64,000 bases of DNA from Haplosporangium gracile (GCA_015499985.1 JAAAUF010000073.1:5248-69247); one strand, 5' to 3'; shown: positions 39,652 through 51,656, counted from the stretch's first letter. Program-made: numbers and translations. The notes: a model not told the origin generated them from the sequence alone.

Positions 39652-40489
39652 TGTTGTTGTTCCAAGAAAAGAAAAAGTGCTGGCGGGAGTCTGGTCTGGG
39701 TTGGTCTTTTCTATGGCTCTCGGGTAAACGCGTTTTGTTCTGGTTGAATGAGTGAGGGAGTGTGGTTTTATGGTTTTTTCTTGAATATCAAGTCGTTTTT
39801 TTTTCTTGTGTACGGTTATGGTTGTAGTCCGATAGAGAGTGATTCCTGTGTTGTTGATGTCGCTGGTTGAATGAGTGTAGAGAATGAATGCAATGGTAGT
39901 GGGAGCCGAGGACAGGAATAAAGGAGAATATGGAGGAGAATGTGAGAGAAGCAAAGATATGCAGCAGACAGAGGCAGAGGCAGACGAAAAAAGTATAAAA
40001 TTTGAGTGCAGCAAAGCCCTCCCCGACAACGAATGACGACAAGCTCAGTCAATTGTGTGCCAGTGAACCGTTCACTCTCACTTAATTCGATCCCTCTTTT
40101 TTTCTTTTTTTTTTTTTGTTCTCGTTCACACACCCTTTGTGTTTTACCCTTTATCCTTCAACCCTTGCCCTTTTACCCGCTCCCTTCTTCTCTTCACCCT
40201 TTCTCTTTCCATTTCCTTCTCTTTACTTACTACACCCCCTTCCCTTCCGCACCCTCCCTTCCCGACCCCTTCCTCGTCTGACTGACACTGCACTCGCGTG
40301 TCTCATTCTTACTGTCTTTTTACTTTTCCTGGCTTTGTCTGATTGATCCCCCTCCCTGTGCTTGTGCTTGTGCCTCGTACTTCTCTTCAAATATTCTCAT
40401 CATAACGGACACACACACTTCTGTCATCAACTTTGTTTTTTCTTCATCATTTGTCTATCTTCTTTGTCTTCGTTCATCTGTTTCCAACA
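39652..40489. promoter_or_regulatory. Divergent promoter region between J-domain and membrane protein genes
   Basis: A 838-base region serves both genes. The half next to the J-domain gene (39880-39980) is A/G-rich on the plus strand, and the half next to the other gene (40090-40480) is C/T-rich. Each gene thus has a pyrimidine-rich leader on its own sense strand. No clear TATA or heat-shock element was identified by eye. Confidence 0.5.
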
Positions 40490-41729
40490 ATGCGAACACC
40501 TTCAAAATCAATTTGGTTGAAGACCATGCTGGCCATGGCTCTCATCACCTTCGCTCTCGCTCAACCCTCGACCACCCTTCCACACCAACTACAGTCCGGA
40601 GTATCTTCCCTTCCTTCGACAGACGCAACACCTACGCCCACTTCTAATGAATTAACGCTTACTTCAATAACAGTAACATCAACAACAACAATAGTAACAA
40701 CAACTGCAGCAACGACAACGACAACGACTACAGAAACAATAACTGTTCCAATGCCAGAGCAAACACCTACCTATCTCCCAGGAACCGTCAATTGTCTCGA
40801 CTTTCCCTATTGCGCAGAGGATGAGGATTGCTTCGTCTTTAGTGACGGCCTCGTCTGCCTCAAAAAGGCCTTGCAGTCGGGCTATGTCCTTTCTAGGAAC
40901 AACTCTGGCATCCCCTCCGTCCCCGGCTGGTCGGGCCGTCGATCCCAGTTGAACGACAACTGCACCCTCTTCCAGATGCCCAGGAGTGACGACAAGCCTG
41001 GCTTAGCTTTGATGGTCTATGATCTGATCCACGACACTATCCCCAAGGATCTTTTGCTTTCTCGCTATGACCAGGCTACCACCAACTGGTACACCCTCTT
41101 CTCCAATTGTGAACCCCATCTGGCCTGTTTGAAGGGCAAGTGCCAACCGAGACCCACCCTCGGACAGAGCTGTACCTCGTCTTGGCAATGTAATGCCCTT
41201 GCTCTGGGTCTGAACGAGAACAATGCGCCCATTCCTTCATCCAATGTCTCCGAAACCCGCTGTGAGTACGACGGTGGTGATAAGTCTGTCAACACCACTT
41301 GCCAATTGATTAAGCGGGAAACGAACGAAGGCGGAAGCGGGTTCCTTGTCTGGCATGTCCTTGTCCCCCTGGCCGTCCTGGCCATCATCGGATACTTTGG
41401 CTGGATGATCTACCGGCGCTACAAGGAAGAGCAGAAGCATGGTAAATGGAAGCGAGTTGCCGAAGGTATGTCCTCTTTCTTTGCGTTTTTTCTCGTTGCT
41501 GTTCGTTGAGTGGGTGAAAGCTTTCTTTGCATTTGTGAATTTATTTTTTTAACCGAGTCCAACTGGACAACGGTCAGGTTTCTTTATTTGTTGTTTGTTT
41601 ACCCTCCTACCCCGTAGTTCATTCTAATACTCATCCTACGTTTGCAAACTCTTGTTACTGTTCTGACACATAGACAAGGAAGACAACAGGAATAACTACC
41701 CACTCGAGGCATACGAAGATATCCACTAG
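40490..41729 (+). CDS. Cys-rich type I membrane protein
   Basis: Exons 40490-41465 and 41674-41729 join in phase 1 to 343 residues. A signal peptide is visible (basic start, then TMLAMALITFALAQ, cleavage near residue 25). A Thr/Ser-rich stalk (about 26-85) is likely O-glycosylated. A Cys-rich ectodomain follows with CLDFPYCAEDEDC, CEPHLACLKGKC and CTSSWQC blocks and several N-x-S/T sites. A single membrane helix lies at about 284-307 (VWHVLVPLAVLAIIGYFGW), and the tail of about 36 residues is basic near the membrane and acidic at the end. The small exon 2 codes only the tail end (PLEAYEDIH). The Cys pattern suggests a surface or cell-wall-facing protein, but I do not recognise a characterised family. 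Confidence 0.85.
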
Positions 41730-41847
41730 ATGCCATATCACACGCCCCATTGGATCCTAACGCCCCTTCCACTTTATTACTACTATATTCGGACCCTAAA
41801 GCACACATACCCCTCATACCTTCCCACCCCACTCACACTCCTCTCTT

Positions 41848-41853
41848 AATAAA
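41848..41853 (+). terminator. Poly(A) signal
   Basis: AATAAA about 120 bases after the stop codon of the type I membrane protein. Confidence 0.5.
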
Positions 41854-42045
41854 AACTAACACTCTACCTTTCACAATTGTTCAGTTGGTTGATTGGTACT
41901 TATGGTGCGATGGCTCTGTGATACCTTTTGAGTCGCTTCTCTCCTTTCACATAGACTTGCCAAAAGTGACTGTCAATCTACGATCAAAGCCACCCGCAAT
42001 GTTTTGTTGAGCCAACCGAGGGCGTTATCTTTTTTTTTTTTTTTT

Positions 42046-42055
42046 NNNNNNNNNN
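42046..42055. other. Assembly gap (10 N)
   Basis: Ten undetermined bases directly after a run of about 16 T. The true length is unknown. The gap lies 31 bases before the DBP3 start codon, so part of that promoter or leader may be missing. Confidence 0.99.
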
Positions 42056-42086
42056 CCCTCTCTCATCTTCCCTTCCCCTTCACATA

Positions 42087-43871
42087 ATGCCCTCCGCCAT
42101 GTCAGTAACAAACGACAAAAAGTCAAAGAAGGACAAGAAGGAAAAGGTCGCTGCCGCCTCTGACGTCGAGGACGCTTCTATGACCAAGAAGGAGAAGAAG
42201 AACAAGAAGGAGAAGAAGGACAAGAAGGAGAAGAAGGAGAAGAAGGAAAAGAGGGACAAGAAACGCAAGGTCGACGAGGACAACAACAGCGACGACAACG
42301 ACTCGACCGCCACCGAGGATGCGCCCGTCATCAAGAAGCTCAAGGCCATTGAGGTCGTCCAGTCCCTGAAGGCAACCGTCGTCTCTGGAACCACCCCCAC
42401 GATCGGAGGACTTGTCAAGGCCTTCTACAATGCCTCGACTAACAAGACGACCAAGGAGCAGGCCCGCGAGTTCTACAAGGAGAACACTATCGAGGTCTCT
42501 GGTGACGAGGACTTCTTGCCCGTCCTCAAATTTGACGAGGCTGGCTTCAGCCCCGAGATGCTTGACATCACAAAGTCCTTCAAGGCCCCTTCTCCTATTC
42601 AGGCTGCTTGCTGGCCTATTGTTCTCTCTGGCCGTGATATCATCGGTATCGCTGAGACTGGGTAAGCTTTCCTTTCTCTCTATTTGCTGTTTCTAGTTGT
42701 GAGTTATAACCATGTGTAACAAAGAGCTTACTCTCACGTTCTTGTATTCTATGACAAAAATAGTTCTGGAAAGACGTTGGCGTTCACTTTGCCTGCTTTG
42801 ATGCACATCAAGGGACAGAAGGAGTTCAACGTCAAGCCCAAGGGACCTACTGTTCTTGTTGTCTCTCCTACTCGTGAGTTGGCCATGCAGACGATGGAAC
42901 AGTGCGTTGCCGCAGGAAAGTCTTCGGGCATCAAGAGTGTCTGCGTTTACGGAGGTGTCTCTAAGGACGACCAGCGCAAGGCCATTCGCCAGGGCGTCCA
43001 CATCATTGTCGCCACCCCCGGACGTCTTTTGGATCTCTTGGAGGACGGAAGCTGCAACATTGACACTGTCTCGTACTTGGTTCTGGATGAGGCCGATCGT
43101 ATGTTGGATACTGGATTCGAGGAGGCGATTCGGTCGATTTTACGCAAGACCCGCAAGGATCGTCAGACATGCATGTTCTCGGCCACCTGGCCCGAGTCTG
43201 TCCGCAAGCTTGCTCACGACTTTTTGGACCGCCCCATCAAGGTGACAATTGGATCGCCTGACCTCGGAGCATCGTCGAACGTCACTCAGATTGTCGAGGT
43301 TCTGGATGACCCCCGCAGCAAGGAGCGTCGCCTTTTGGACCTGTTGAAGGATTACCACAAGACCCGCAAGAACCGCATCTTGATCTTTGCGCTGTACAAG
43401 AAGGAGGCCGACCGTATTGAGCAGACTTTGCAGAGGGCCGGATACAAGGTCGGAGGCATTCACGGAGATAAGACCCAGAACACGCGCACTGCTGCCTTGG
43501 AGGCGTTCAAGAATGGAAGCATTCCCTTGTTGGTGGCGACGGATGTGGCTGCTCGTGGTATTGATATTACGGGCATTACACATGTGATCAATGTAACGTT
43601 CCCTTTGACGATAGAGGATTATGTCCATCGTATTGGACGTACTGGCCGTGGAGGACAGACTGGAACGGCGCATACGTTCTTCACTGTGAACGAGAAGGGA
43701 CTGAGTGGAGCGTTGATCAATGTGTTGAACGATGCTGGAGTAAAGATCCCCGATGAGCTCCGCAAGTTTGGAGGCACTGTCAAGAAGAAGGCCCACTCGA
43801 TCTACGGTGACCACTTTAAAGATATGGGTGATCAGCCCATGAAGGCGGCCACCAAGATCCGTTTCGAGTAG
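42087..43871 (+). CDS. DBP3: DEAD-box ATP-dependent RNA helicase DBP3
   Basis: Exons 42087-42661 and 42764-43871 join in phase 2 to 560 residues. The Lys-rich N-terminus with KKEKK/KKDKK repeats (about 10-60) is characteristic of Dbp3, a nucleolar helicase needed for efficient pre-rRNA processing in 60S ribosome assembly in yeast. The helicase core follows: Q-motif region SPIQ, Walker A AETGSGKT (189-196), PTRELA, TPGRLLD, DEAD (300-303), SAT (331-333), and a C-terminal lobe with ATDVAARGID and HRIGRTGRG (480-488). The only intron cuts the Walker A glycine codon. Length and motif order match the family. A second in-frame ATG four codons later is possible, and the nearby gap hides part of the leader. 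Confidence 0.95.
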
Positions 43872-44925
43872 AGTGGACCAGAGTAGAGTAGATCATCTCT
43901 CTCCTTTCTTTTTTATTCCTTTTTGCATCTCCTACATCCATTTTATCCTTCATTATCCATTTTGTACACATACAGTATCGTTTTTCTACAACAAAAGACA
44001 AAGTATCGCCCATTATACATTTTATTTTGTATCTGTGTTATGTATCATATCGGCTTGAAGGCGAGAGAACTAGGTTGTGGGGATGGCTTAAGTCCAACAG
44101 GCCAAAGTGTCTTACGCTTTTCTCCTGAAGAGTAAATAAGTAGGGAGGAATCAACCACCCTTGAAAATGAAAAAGAAGCTTTGGCTTTTTAAAGCTGTTT
44201 TGAGGATGACGATGCACCTGTGGCGGTGCTATTTTTTTTTTGTGTGTTTGTGTTTGGTGTGAGTGTGCAAGAGAAAGAAAAAAAAAAAGTCGCTCTTTTC
44301 TTCCTCAGTTTCGTCCTTTTCAAACCCCGCGCGGCGTTTATTTTTAGTGAGTAAGGCAACCTCCACCTCTTTCCTCCCCATCGAAAATCAACAAATGCGG
44401 GTGGGTGTGCAGAGAGAGTTGCGCCTCGGCCACACGACTCGACTCTTTTCTTCTTTTTTGGCTTCTTTGCTGGTGCTGGTGCTTTGTTATTTATTCTGTA
44501 TGCCGTTCTTTTCTTTCTTTCTTTCCTTCTTCACCCTTCCTTCCCTTCCTCCCCCACCTCCCATTCCTGTCGTATTATCAATCCACACCTATCTCATCCT
44601 TCCTTTCTTCTCATTACTCATCCTCCTCTTCCTCAGCCTCATTTTCTTCTTTCTTCCCTTCTAATCCACGCGTCATTCTCCTCAGCCCCAACGTTGAAAA
44701 AAGAAAAAGGTAAAAAAAAAGTTTGCTCGGGAACAGTCAGTCCAGACGACACACAGGGGTGCAATAAGAAGACAAAAGCGACTTTCTTACTCACCTCTTC
44801 GCTCTCTTTCTTCTTTTCTTTCTTTGCTCCTCCCTACATTCACCTCTTGCCCCCCTTTTGTTCTTCCGCACGTTTAGACTTACCTTTCCGCTCTCAGCCC
44901 TCCTAAACAACAACAGAAAAAAAGT
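43872..44925. other. Intergenic region with pyrimidine leader
   Basis: No gene is seen. 44480-44880 is C/T-rich and leads into the Hsp70-like gene. Small open frames here are composition artefacts. Confidence 0.55.
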
Positions 44926-47672
44926 ATGGCAGCCAACAGCCAAGTCCCCGCTCATATCGCTCAACAGCGCCAGTTGTACCACGCCGCCTTGCAGAAGCAG
45001 AACGGAGGCGGCGGCGGCGGCGGCGGCGCCTACCCTCAAGGACAGGCTACCGACCCATACGGTGGCTACCAGGCCTCTCCTCAGCAACAACAGCAGGGGC
45101 AGCAGCAGCAGGGCTACTATACTCAGCCTCCAGGACAGCAGCAAGGGGGCGACGGTTATGAGGGTTATGAGAACATGAACCCTCAGGAGCAACAGTATTA
45201 CCAACAACAACAGCAGCAGCAACAATACCAGCAGTACCAGCAACAACAACAATACCAGCAACAGCAGCAGCAACAGCAGTATCAACAGCAGCAACAGTAC
45301 CAGCAGCAGCAACAGCAACAGCCCGCCCCCGCTACTGTGTCTATTCAGCCCTTGTCGTATAACAGACAGTCGACCGGTGCTGCTCCCGACCAACTGCAAC
45401 AGCAGCAGTACCAACAGCCTCCTCCACAGCAGCAGCAGCAACCCGTTGCTGCTCAGGGTCAGACTCGTCCCAACCAGCCCTTGGGCAGTGAATATCCTTT
45501 GCTCGTCGCCATCGATTTTGGTAAGTTTAAAATGAAAAAAGTGGCTGATTCATTCTTCTCGCTCAGTCAGGGGTCAGTTCTTACTTTTTGAAACCCATCC
45601 AATGGCCTCAAAACAGTGACAAGTACCAATGACCTATTTGTGGTGCCCGTCTATGATGATAATGTTTAGGAACCACCTTCTCGGGTATCGCCTATGCCTT
45701 CAAGTCCAACGGAGATGTCCTGGAAATGACCACATGGTATGTGCTGAACAAAAAAAAAAATGCTCGGCAAAACGAGGAGAAAAGAGGGAGGGGAGAGTGT
45801 GGATGGCAAGGCAAAAGGATGCGGCATAAGGAATAGGTAGAAGGGGAGAAGAATATCATCGACGTTGGTTATTATTTTGAGAGCTCTGTGAGTGGCGATG
45901 CTTGTCGCATGGCAATAGTGATGGCGAGGTACAGAGAAAAGAAGAAAAAACAACAACAACAGAGCACGCACGAACACAAGAAGAAAGTTGAGACAGGGGA
46001 CAAGAAAGAGAGCGAGAAAGTCGAGAAAAGTGAGAATCAAAGGCGGTCTAATCGCCAAAACAAAAAAATGATCCCACGCCATCTATTTTTATCAAACCCC
46101 GTCCATCCTACTCACACATAACACATCGACACACTCATATCTCTGCATTCTAGGCCTCATCAAGCCAACTTGTACGGAAAGGTACCCACAGTCAGCGCTT
46201 ACACCAAGGAGAGCGACAGGATGCACTCGTGGGGCTACGCCGCCAAGGCCGCCATGCTGACTCCTAACGGTCGTAACCTGGATCTGTTGCAAAAGTTCAA
46301 GCTGTTCCTCGACAACGACCTCGCCCCCTACTTGCCCCCTCTCCCCCGCACCATCAACCCCCAGAACGCCATCAGTGACTACCTCCGCGCCATTCACACC
46401 CATGCCATTGGCGAAATTATCAAGAACAGCGCCGGAGGTGTCGCCTTTGATCCTCAGCACATCCAGTACTGTCTGACTGTTCCCGCCATGTGGACAGATA
46501 ATGCCAAGGGTGTCATGCGACAGACCGCCATCCAAGCGGGTCTCATCCAGCCTTCGGACCCCTCTCACCGTCTGCTCTTAGTCTCTGAGCCCGAGGCTGC
46601 TGCCATGTACTGTGAAAAGAAGTGCGAGCAATTCAACCTACGTCACGGCGACCGATTTATGATTTGCGATGCCGGTGGTGGAACTGTCGATTTGATTGTC
46701 TTCCAGGTCGACTACAGCTCGGGAACACGTGCACTGAAGGAGGTGACCAGAGGATCGGGAGCCAGTTGTGGATCTGGATTCTTGGACGAGAACTTTTCGA
46801 TGCTGGTGCGCCACAAGTTGCAGCGGTACGACCTCCAGCCCAAAGCCTGGGCACAGATCATGGAAGAGTTTGTGTTCATGCACAAGCCCCAGTTCGACGG
46901 AGATGACGATGCCTTTATCCAGATGCCCTCATCGGTCGGTAACTTGGTGGATCTCGATATGCGTCTGGAGGATGGTCTGTTGGCCATTTCGGCCCAGGAG
47001 ATGCGTGAGCTCGTCTTTGACCCTGTGGTCAACCAGGTTTTGGGATTGATTGATGGACAGTTGGTGCAGTCACAGCAGTGCTCGGCCATCTTCTTGGTCG
47101 GAGGATTCGGATCGTCACCTTACCTTCACAAGCGTGTCCAGCAGGAGTTTGAGTCTAGAGTACCCCTGATCCGCTACCCTCCTCGTCCCGATCTTGCCGT
47201 TGTCCGTGGTGCCGTCTACCACGGTCTAAGCCACGAGCCCATCCAGGCCCGTGTTGCTCGTCGCTGGTACGGAGTCGATACCACCCGTCCTTACAAGGCT
47301 GGCGACCCCGTCGAGAAAAAGTACATGCAGGATGGCAAATACCGTGTCCGGGACGGCTTCTCGGTCTTTGTGCGTCCAGGACAGGCGATTGCTGTGGACG
47401 AGTGCATCAGCAAAAAGTACATCACCCACAAGTACCCTGAACCGCTGTCGTCGCCCCTGTATGTGTACAATGGAGAGGACCAGCCCGAGTTTGTTGATTC
47501 ACAGGGAGTGCAGAAGCTGTGCGATTTCACGATTCCATTGCCCCATATCCCTGGTGCCGCCCCCGGCACGCCTGTCATCTTTACGCTGAGACTTTACTTT
47601 GGGCGGACGGAGCTCAAAGCCGAGGCGGAGTTCCAGACCGGCGAGGTCATCTCGACTCTTTGCCACTTTTAA
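44926..47672 (+). CDS. HSPA12-type Hsp70-like ATPase with Gln-rich N-terminal domain
   Basis: Exons 44926-45520, 45670-45736 and 46154-47672 join in frame to 726 residues. Residues 1-190 are low complexity: a Gly run (27-34), then dense Gln/Tyr repeats (QQQQYQQ). The actin/Hsp70 ATPase fold starts at about 192 with LLVAIDFGTTFSGIAYAF (phosphate-1 loop, split by intron 1). It continues with the phosphate-2 motif ICDAGGGTVDLIVFQV and the adenosine motif FLVGGFGSSPYL. The weak match to canonical Hsp70 and the lack of an EEVD end place it with HSPA12-like proteins, which hold the ATPase but have a divergent substrate part. The Gln/Tyr-rich head looks prion-like and may drive condensation (inference). 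The nearby J-domain protein is a conceivable partner, with no proof. Confidence 0.9.
45083..45330 (+). repeat. CAG/CAA codon repeat coding the Gln-rich head
   Basis: Dense mixed CAG/CAA codons broken by TAC and TAT give a Gln/Tyr-rich segment of about 80 residues. The mixed codons argue for selection on the protein rather than recent slippage of one triplet. Confidence 0.9.
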
Positions 47673-47888
47673 AGCCTGACTAGGAGTTGTCAGGTGAGGT
47701 GAGGCTGGCGAGTTGCATTGCGTTGCGTTGTGCTAAGCCGAGCAAGTGGACATTCCTTTTCACGGAAACAAGTGAGCAAAGTCTGCATTGCATTCTTTGT
47801 GTTGTCCTGTTTTTTTATCATTCCCCATCCCCCATCCCCAAGACACGTTTTGATACCTTTTTTTTCTTTTCTTTCATAAAAAAATGAT

Positions 47889-47894
47889 AATAAA
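47889..47894 (+). terminator. Poly(A) signal
   Basis: AATAAA about 220 bases after the stop codon of the HSPA12-type gene. Confidence 0.5.
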
Positions 47895-47947
47895 TGAACA
47901 AAAAAAAAATCTACAACAATAATGGGCTTTAATGCCCGACATGCTAG

Positions 47948-47973
47948 TATATATATATATATATATATATATT
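47948..47973 (+). repeat. (TA)n microsatellite
   Basis: About twelve to thirteen TA units between two convergent gene ends. Confidence 0.95.
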
Positions 47974-48021
47974 TTCGAACACTAACGTCCATGGAGCAAA
48001 ATCTGGTGAGATTTACGTGGT

Positions 48022-48027
48022 TTTATT
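48022..48027 (-). terminator. Poly(A) signal of acetyl-CoA synthetase
   Basis: TTTATT on the plus strand reads AATAAA on the minus strand, about 110 bases after the TAA stop codon. Confidence 0.5.
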
Positions 48028-48136
48028 TATTCAGACGATTTTTACAATAATAATTTGGTAATGGTTTGGTTATGATGATTGTTGTGTTGTGTTGTGTTGT
48101 CCTGTGCGGAAGCAAAGCACCAAGAAGGAAGCTACT

Positions 48137-49933
48137 TTATGCGTTGGCGACCTTGTTGATCAAGACCTCGACAACGCTAGGGTCCGCCAAAGTCGAGATA
48201 TCACCCAACGAATCCTCCTCACCGGCAATAATCTTTCTCAAGATTCTCCTCATCAACTTGCCAGATCTCGTCTTTGGCAAATCCTCGACCAAATAAATCT
48301 TCTTGGGAGCCGCGAAGGGACCAATAACCTTCCTGACCTGCAAGATCAACTCCTTTGAAAGATCGGTCGAGTGGCTCGAGACACCGGGCTTCAAGCAGAC
48401 AAAGGCATGGATACATTGACCGGTCACATCGTCGGCGGCTCCAATAACCGCCGTCTCGGCGACGGCATGGTGCATAATGAGGGCGGATTCGATCTCGGCG
48501 GTCGAAAGACGATGGCCCGAGACGTTGATGACGTCGTCGACGCGACCGCGGACCCAGATGTAGCCGTCCTTGTCGCGAGTGGCGCCGTCGCCGGTGAAGT
48601 AGTAGCCTGGGTAGGGCTTGAGGTAGGTCTCGAGGTAGCGGTGGTGGTTTCCGTAGACTGTACGGGCGATCGAAGGCCAGGCCTTCTTGACGGCCAAGAC
48701 TCCCGTAACGTCGTTGCCCTCGAGTTCCTTTCCAGTGACGGGGTCGAGGATGGCGAGGTCAATTCCAAAGAAGGGGAAGGTGGCAGATCCGGGCTTGGTG
48801 GCGATGGCTCCAGGAAGTGGAGTGACGATATGGGAGCCAGTTTCGGTTTGCCAGTAGGTGTCGACGATTGCACAACGGCCCTTGCCGACCTTGTCGTTGT
48901 ACCAGTGCCAGGCTTCGGGGTTGATGGGTTCTCCTACGGTTCCGAGGACGCGGAGAGAGGAGAGGTCGTGACCCGCGACCCATTCGTCGCCGAGACGACG
49001 GAGGGCGCGGATGGCGGTTGGGGCGGTATAGAACTGGGTGACCTTGTGCTTTGCGATCAGCTCCCAGTAGCGGGCGGGGGTCGGGTATGTGGGAATGGAC
49101 TCGAAGAGGACGGTGGTGGCTCCAAGGGTGAGGGGTCCATAGACGATGTAAGAGTGACCAGTGATCCAACCGACATCGGCCATGCAGGCAAAGATGTCGT
49201 TAGGGTGGTAATCAAAGACATACTTGACCGTCGCCGCAGCGCCCAGGAGGTATCCAGCAGTAGTATGCATGACTCCCTTGGGCTGACCGGTAGATCCAGA
49301 AGTGTAAAGCAAGAACAAAGGATCTTCCGAGTTCATAGGCTCAGGGGTCAAATAGTTCATCCTCTTGGAACACTCCTCGCCCCACCAGAAATCCCTACCC
49401 TCCTTCATGGGCACCTCAGCACCAGTACGCTGGCACACAATAACTGTCTCAACCGAGGGGCAAGACTTAAGTGCCTCATCAACGATTTTCTTGGTCTCGA
49501 TCGATTTACCACCACGCTTGCCCTGGTCCGACGTAATAACCAAACGGCACTGAGCGTCCTGGACACGGTCCCTCAAAGCCTCAGACGAGAAACCCGCAAA
49601 GACGACAGAGTGGAGAGCACCGATACGCGCACAGGCCAAGAAGGAGACGACGGCCTCGGGAATCATGGGCATGTAGATGGCGACGGTATCGCCCTTCTTG
49701 ATCCCGCGGGCTCGGAGGGCTCCGGCCAGTTGGCAGACCTTGCGGAGCAGCTCGCCGTATGTGATGTTCTCGGATTGGTTGGGCTCGTCTGCCTCGTAAA
49801 TAATAGCGATCTATTAAGGAGTGAGAGGAGAAAAATTGGATGAAGGGAGAAGCGGGGAAGGATAGGAAGGGGAGCATGGTGTGGAATGTAAGGAAAAGGA
49901 CTAGTTAGTTAGTCTTGTTTTATCTCTGTAAAG

Positions 49934-49990
<57 letters not shown>

Positions 49991-51656
49991 GCAACAACAG
50001 CAATTACAACACGAGGAGAAGGAAATAAAAAATAAGGAACGGATAAAAAGGTATCCGTCTTAACAATCAAGAATGATGAATTACCTTGTCGGGGTTGGTG
50101 AAGGCATGGCGATCGACACAGTTGTAGGAGGCGTTCAGTTGGCCGTCGAGGAACCAAGCGGTGTCGCCGTGCTCGAGTCCGCCGTGCTGGACGGTGTGGA
50201 AGGGCTTTGACCAGGAGAGCAACTCGGTCGCCATCTAATTGACAGAGATAAGATCGAAAATGTAGAGATCAGGTCATTTTTGTTGGTTGATGGGGTTAGT
50301 TGTTTGAAAGATAAAAGGCGGGAGTGGAGTTCATATTGTTATATGGTTGGGGTGAAGGAAGGAGATAAATTATGTGTGTGCGTGTGTGTTATTGAATATG
50401 TTGTTCGGGGCGGGGCATTAGTAAAGTGAGATCAGGCCAACAATTTCAATTTTCAGGGACCAGAAATATCAAAGAGAGTTCCTGGCATTGATGACTGATA
50501 AGGGTGAAGAATCAAGTCTGATTGGGTGTGGCTGATGGAAATTATTTGGGGAAGGGATTGAAAGGGGGAAAAGAGAAAGGGAATGAAAAATGAAAAAAAA
50601 ATTCCCATCCCGTGTTCATGTTCATGTTCACCTTAACCAAACAACTTCGGGCATCGACAACCCTTACTTGGTCAATCCCATCCAAGAGGTCCCCCTCTTG
50701 TCGTCTGATCAAGGCAGGGGAAAAGAAGAATACATCCTCCTTCTTTCCCGCCTTCTCATGAGGAAAAAAAATACATGAATAGGTAATCCCATCACATAAT
50801 CTTACTTTCTTTATCCCCAAAAGACGCAAAAAGGAAGTGTCGGAGAATGACAATGACAATGGCTGGGTTCCGCCTCCCTCTCCAACTCTTTTTCTTCCTC
50901 CGAGAGCAGCAACCACCCCCTTCTCAACCTACCAACCAAAAAAAGAAGAACCCAATCCAACCGCATCGCCTCCCGCCCGTCTCCCCTCCATCCCATTTTG
51001 TTCTTCTTGCTTCACGTCAAAATTGCATTGCCTCTTCTTATTTTTGGACGACGTTATGTACTTTTTTTTCTTTTTAACTTTCTTAACATCGACTGCGACT
51101 TAGCAAAGCCTCGTCCCATATTCCCATCTCGGCGGTGAGTGAAGTTCATAAAGTAAAAGAACAATAAAAGTAAAGATGCACGAGAAAGAAAAAAGAGAGA
51201 GAAAAAAAAAGGGCAAGGCTCTTTGAGTGTTGCTACACACATACATTTCCCAATTCCCTTGCTTTTCGCCTTTCGCCTCGCCACCTCCCGGCTGTGTAAA
51301 AAAAAAATCAACGAAAGGGACTAAAAGAGTTATGGATGCGAAAAAAAGGGCGATTCGTCCTTCGTGCTGCTCTCGTGCATCCTGAACCTGAACATGACTC
51401 TTGTCCATTTCCTTGTCCGAGAAGTTCGCCACGAAGAATAATATCGAGCCGAAGGCGATCAAAGGTACAAAAAAATGCTTAATGGGATGTGCAAGGTGAT
51501 GATGATGTTTACCTTGCCGAAGAACTCGTTAGGGTTCTCGATACTCTGGCGGTGCATCTCCTTGTACTGGGCAAAGGACTTGACGTAGGGCTCGGGGCAT
51601 TGAGCGGGGTCGAGAAGTCTGGCGGGGACGGGGAATTGGATATCTTCTTCAGCCAT
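48137..51656 (-). CDS. ACS: Acetyl-CoA synthetase (AMP-forming)
   Basis: Three exons, 51656-51513, 50234-50085 and 49810-48137, all phase 0, give 655 residues, the usual family length. It makes acetyl-CoA from acetate, ATP and CoA. Visible are the N-terminal [13 protein letters not shown] block, the adenylate-forming P-loop [11 protein letters not shown] (267-277), the [11 protein letters not shown] motif, the hinge block [21 protein letters not shown] with VSGHRL, and the catalytic lysine near 616 in RSGKLMRR. No mitochondrial or peroxisomal signal is obvious, which suggests a cytosolic or nuclear enzyme like fungal FacA/Acs2. Intron 1 (50235-51512) is 1,278 bases, far longer than the other introns. 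Intron 2 (49811-50084) carries a long triplet repeat. Exon 2 begins exactly with ATG, so an alternative start in intron 1 would still be in frame. Confidence 0.96.
49934..50001 (+). repeat. (CAA)n microsatellite in an acetyl-CoA synthetase intron
   Basis: About 22 consecutive AAC/CAA units, the last few interrupted by CAG. It lies inside intron 2 and reads GTT/TTG in the transcript. Confidence 0.95.
50235..51512 (-). other. ACS: Long intron 1 of acetyl-CoA synthetase
   Basis: The donor GTAAAC follows GGC-AAG, and the acceptor AATTAG directly precedes ATG. Protein continuity across it (NPNEFFGK then MATELLSW) matches the family, so the intron is well supported. I see no coding exon inside it. 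It may hold a second promoter. Confidence 0.8.

Larger units (their letters stand above)
47673..48136. other. Convergent intergenic region with (AT)n
   Basis: Lies between the HSPA12-type gene (plus) and acetyl-CoA synthetase (minus). It contains poly(A) signals for both strands and an AT dinucleotide repeat at 47948-47973. Confidence 0.7.

Noticed and set aside
48371..49843. Open frame of 490 codons on the plus strand opposite acetyl-CoA synthetase exon 3
   Set aside because: It is antisense to a gene with clear catalytic motifs; biased codon use of the real gene keeps the opposite frame open. No domain in the product.
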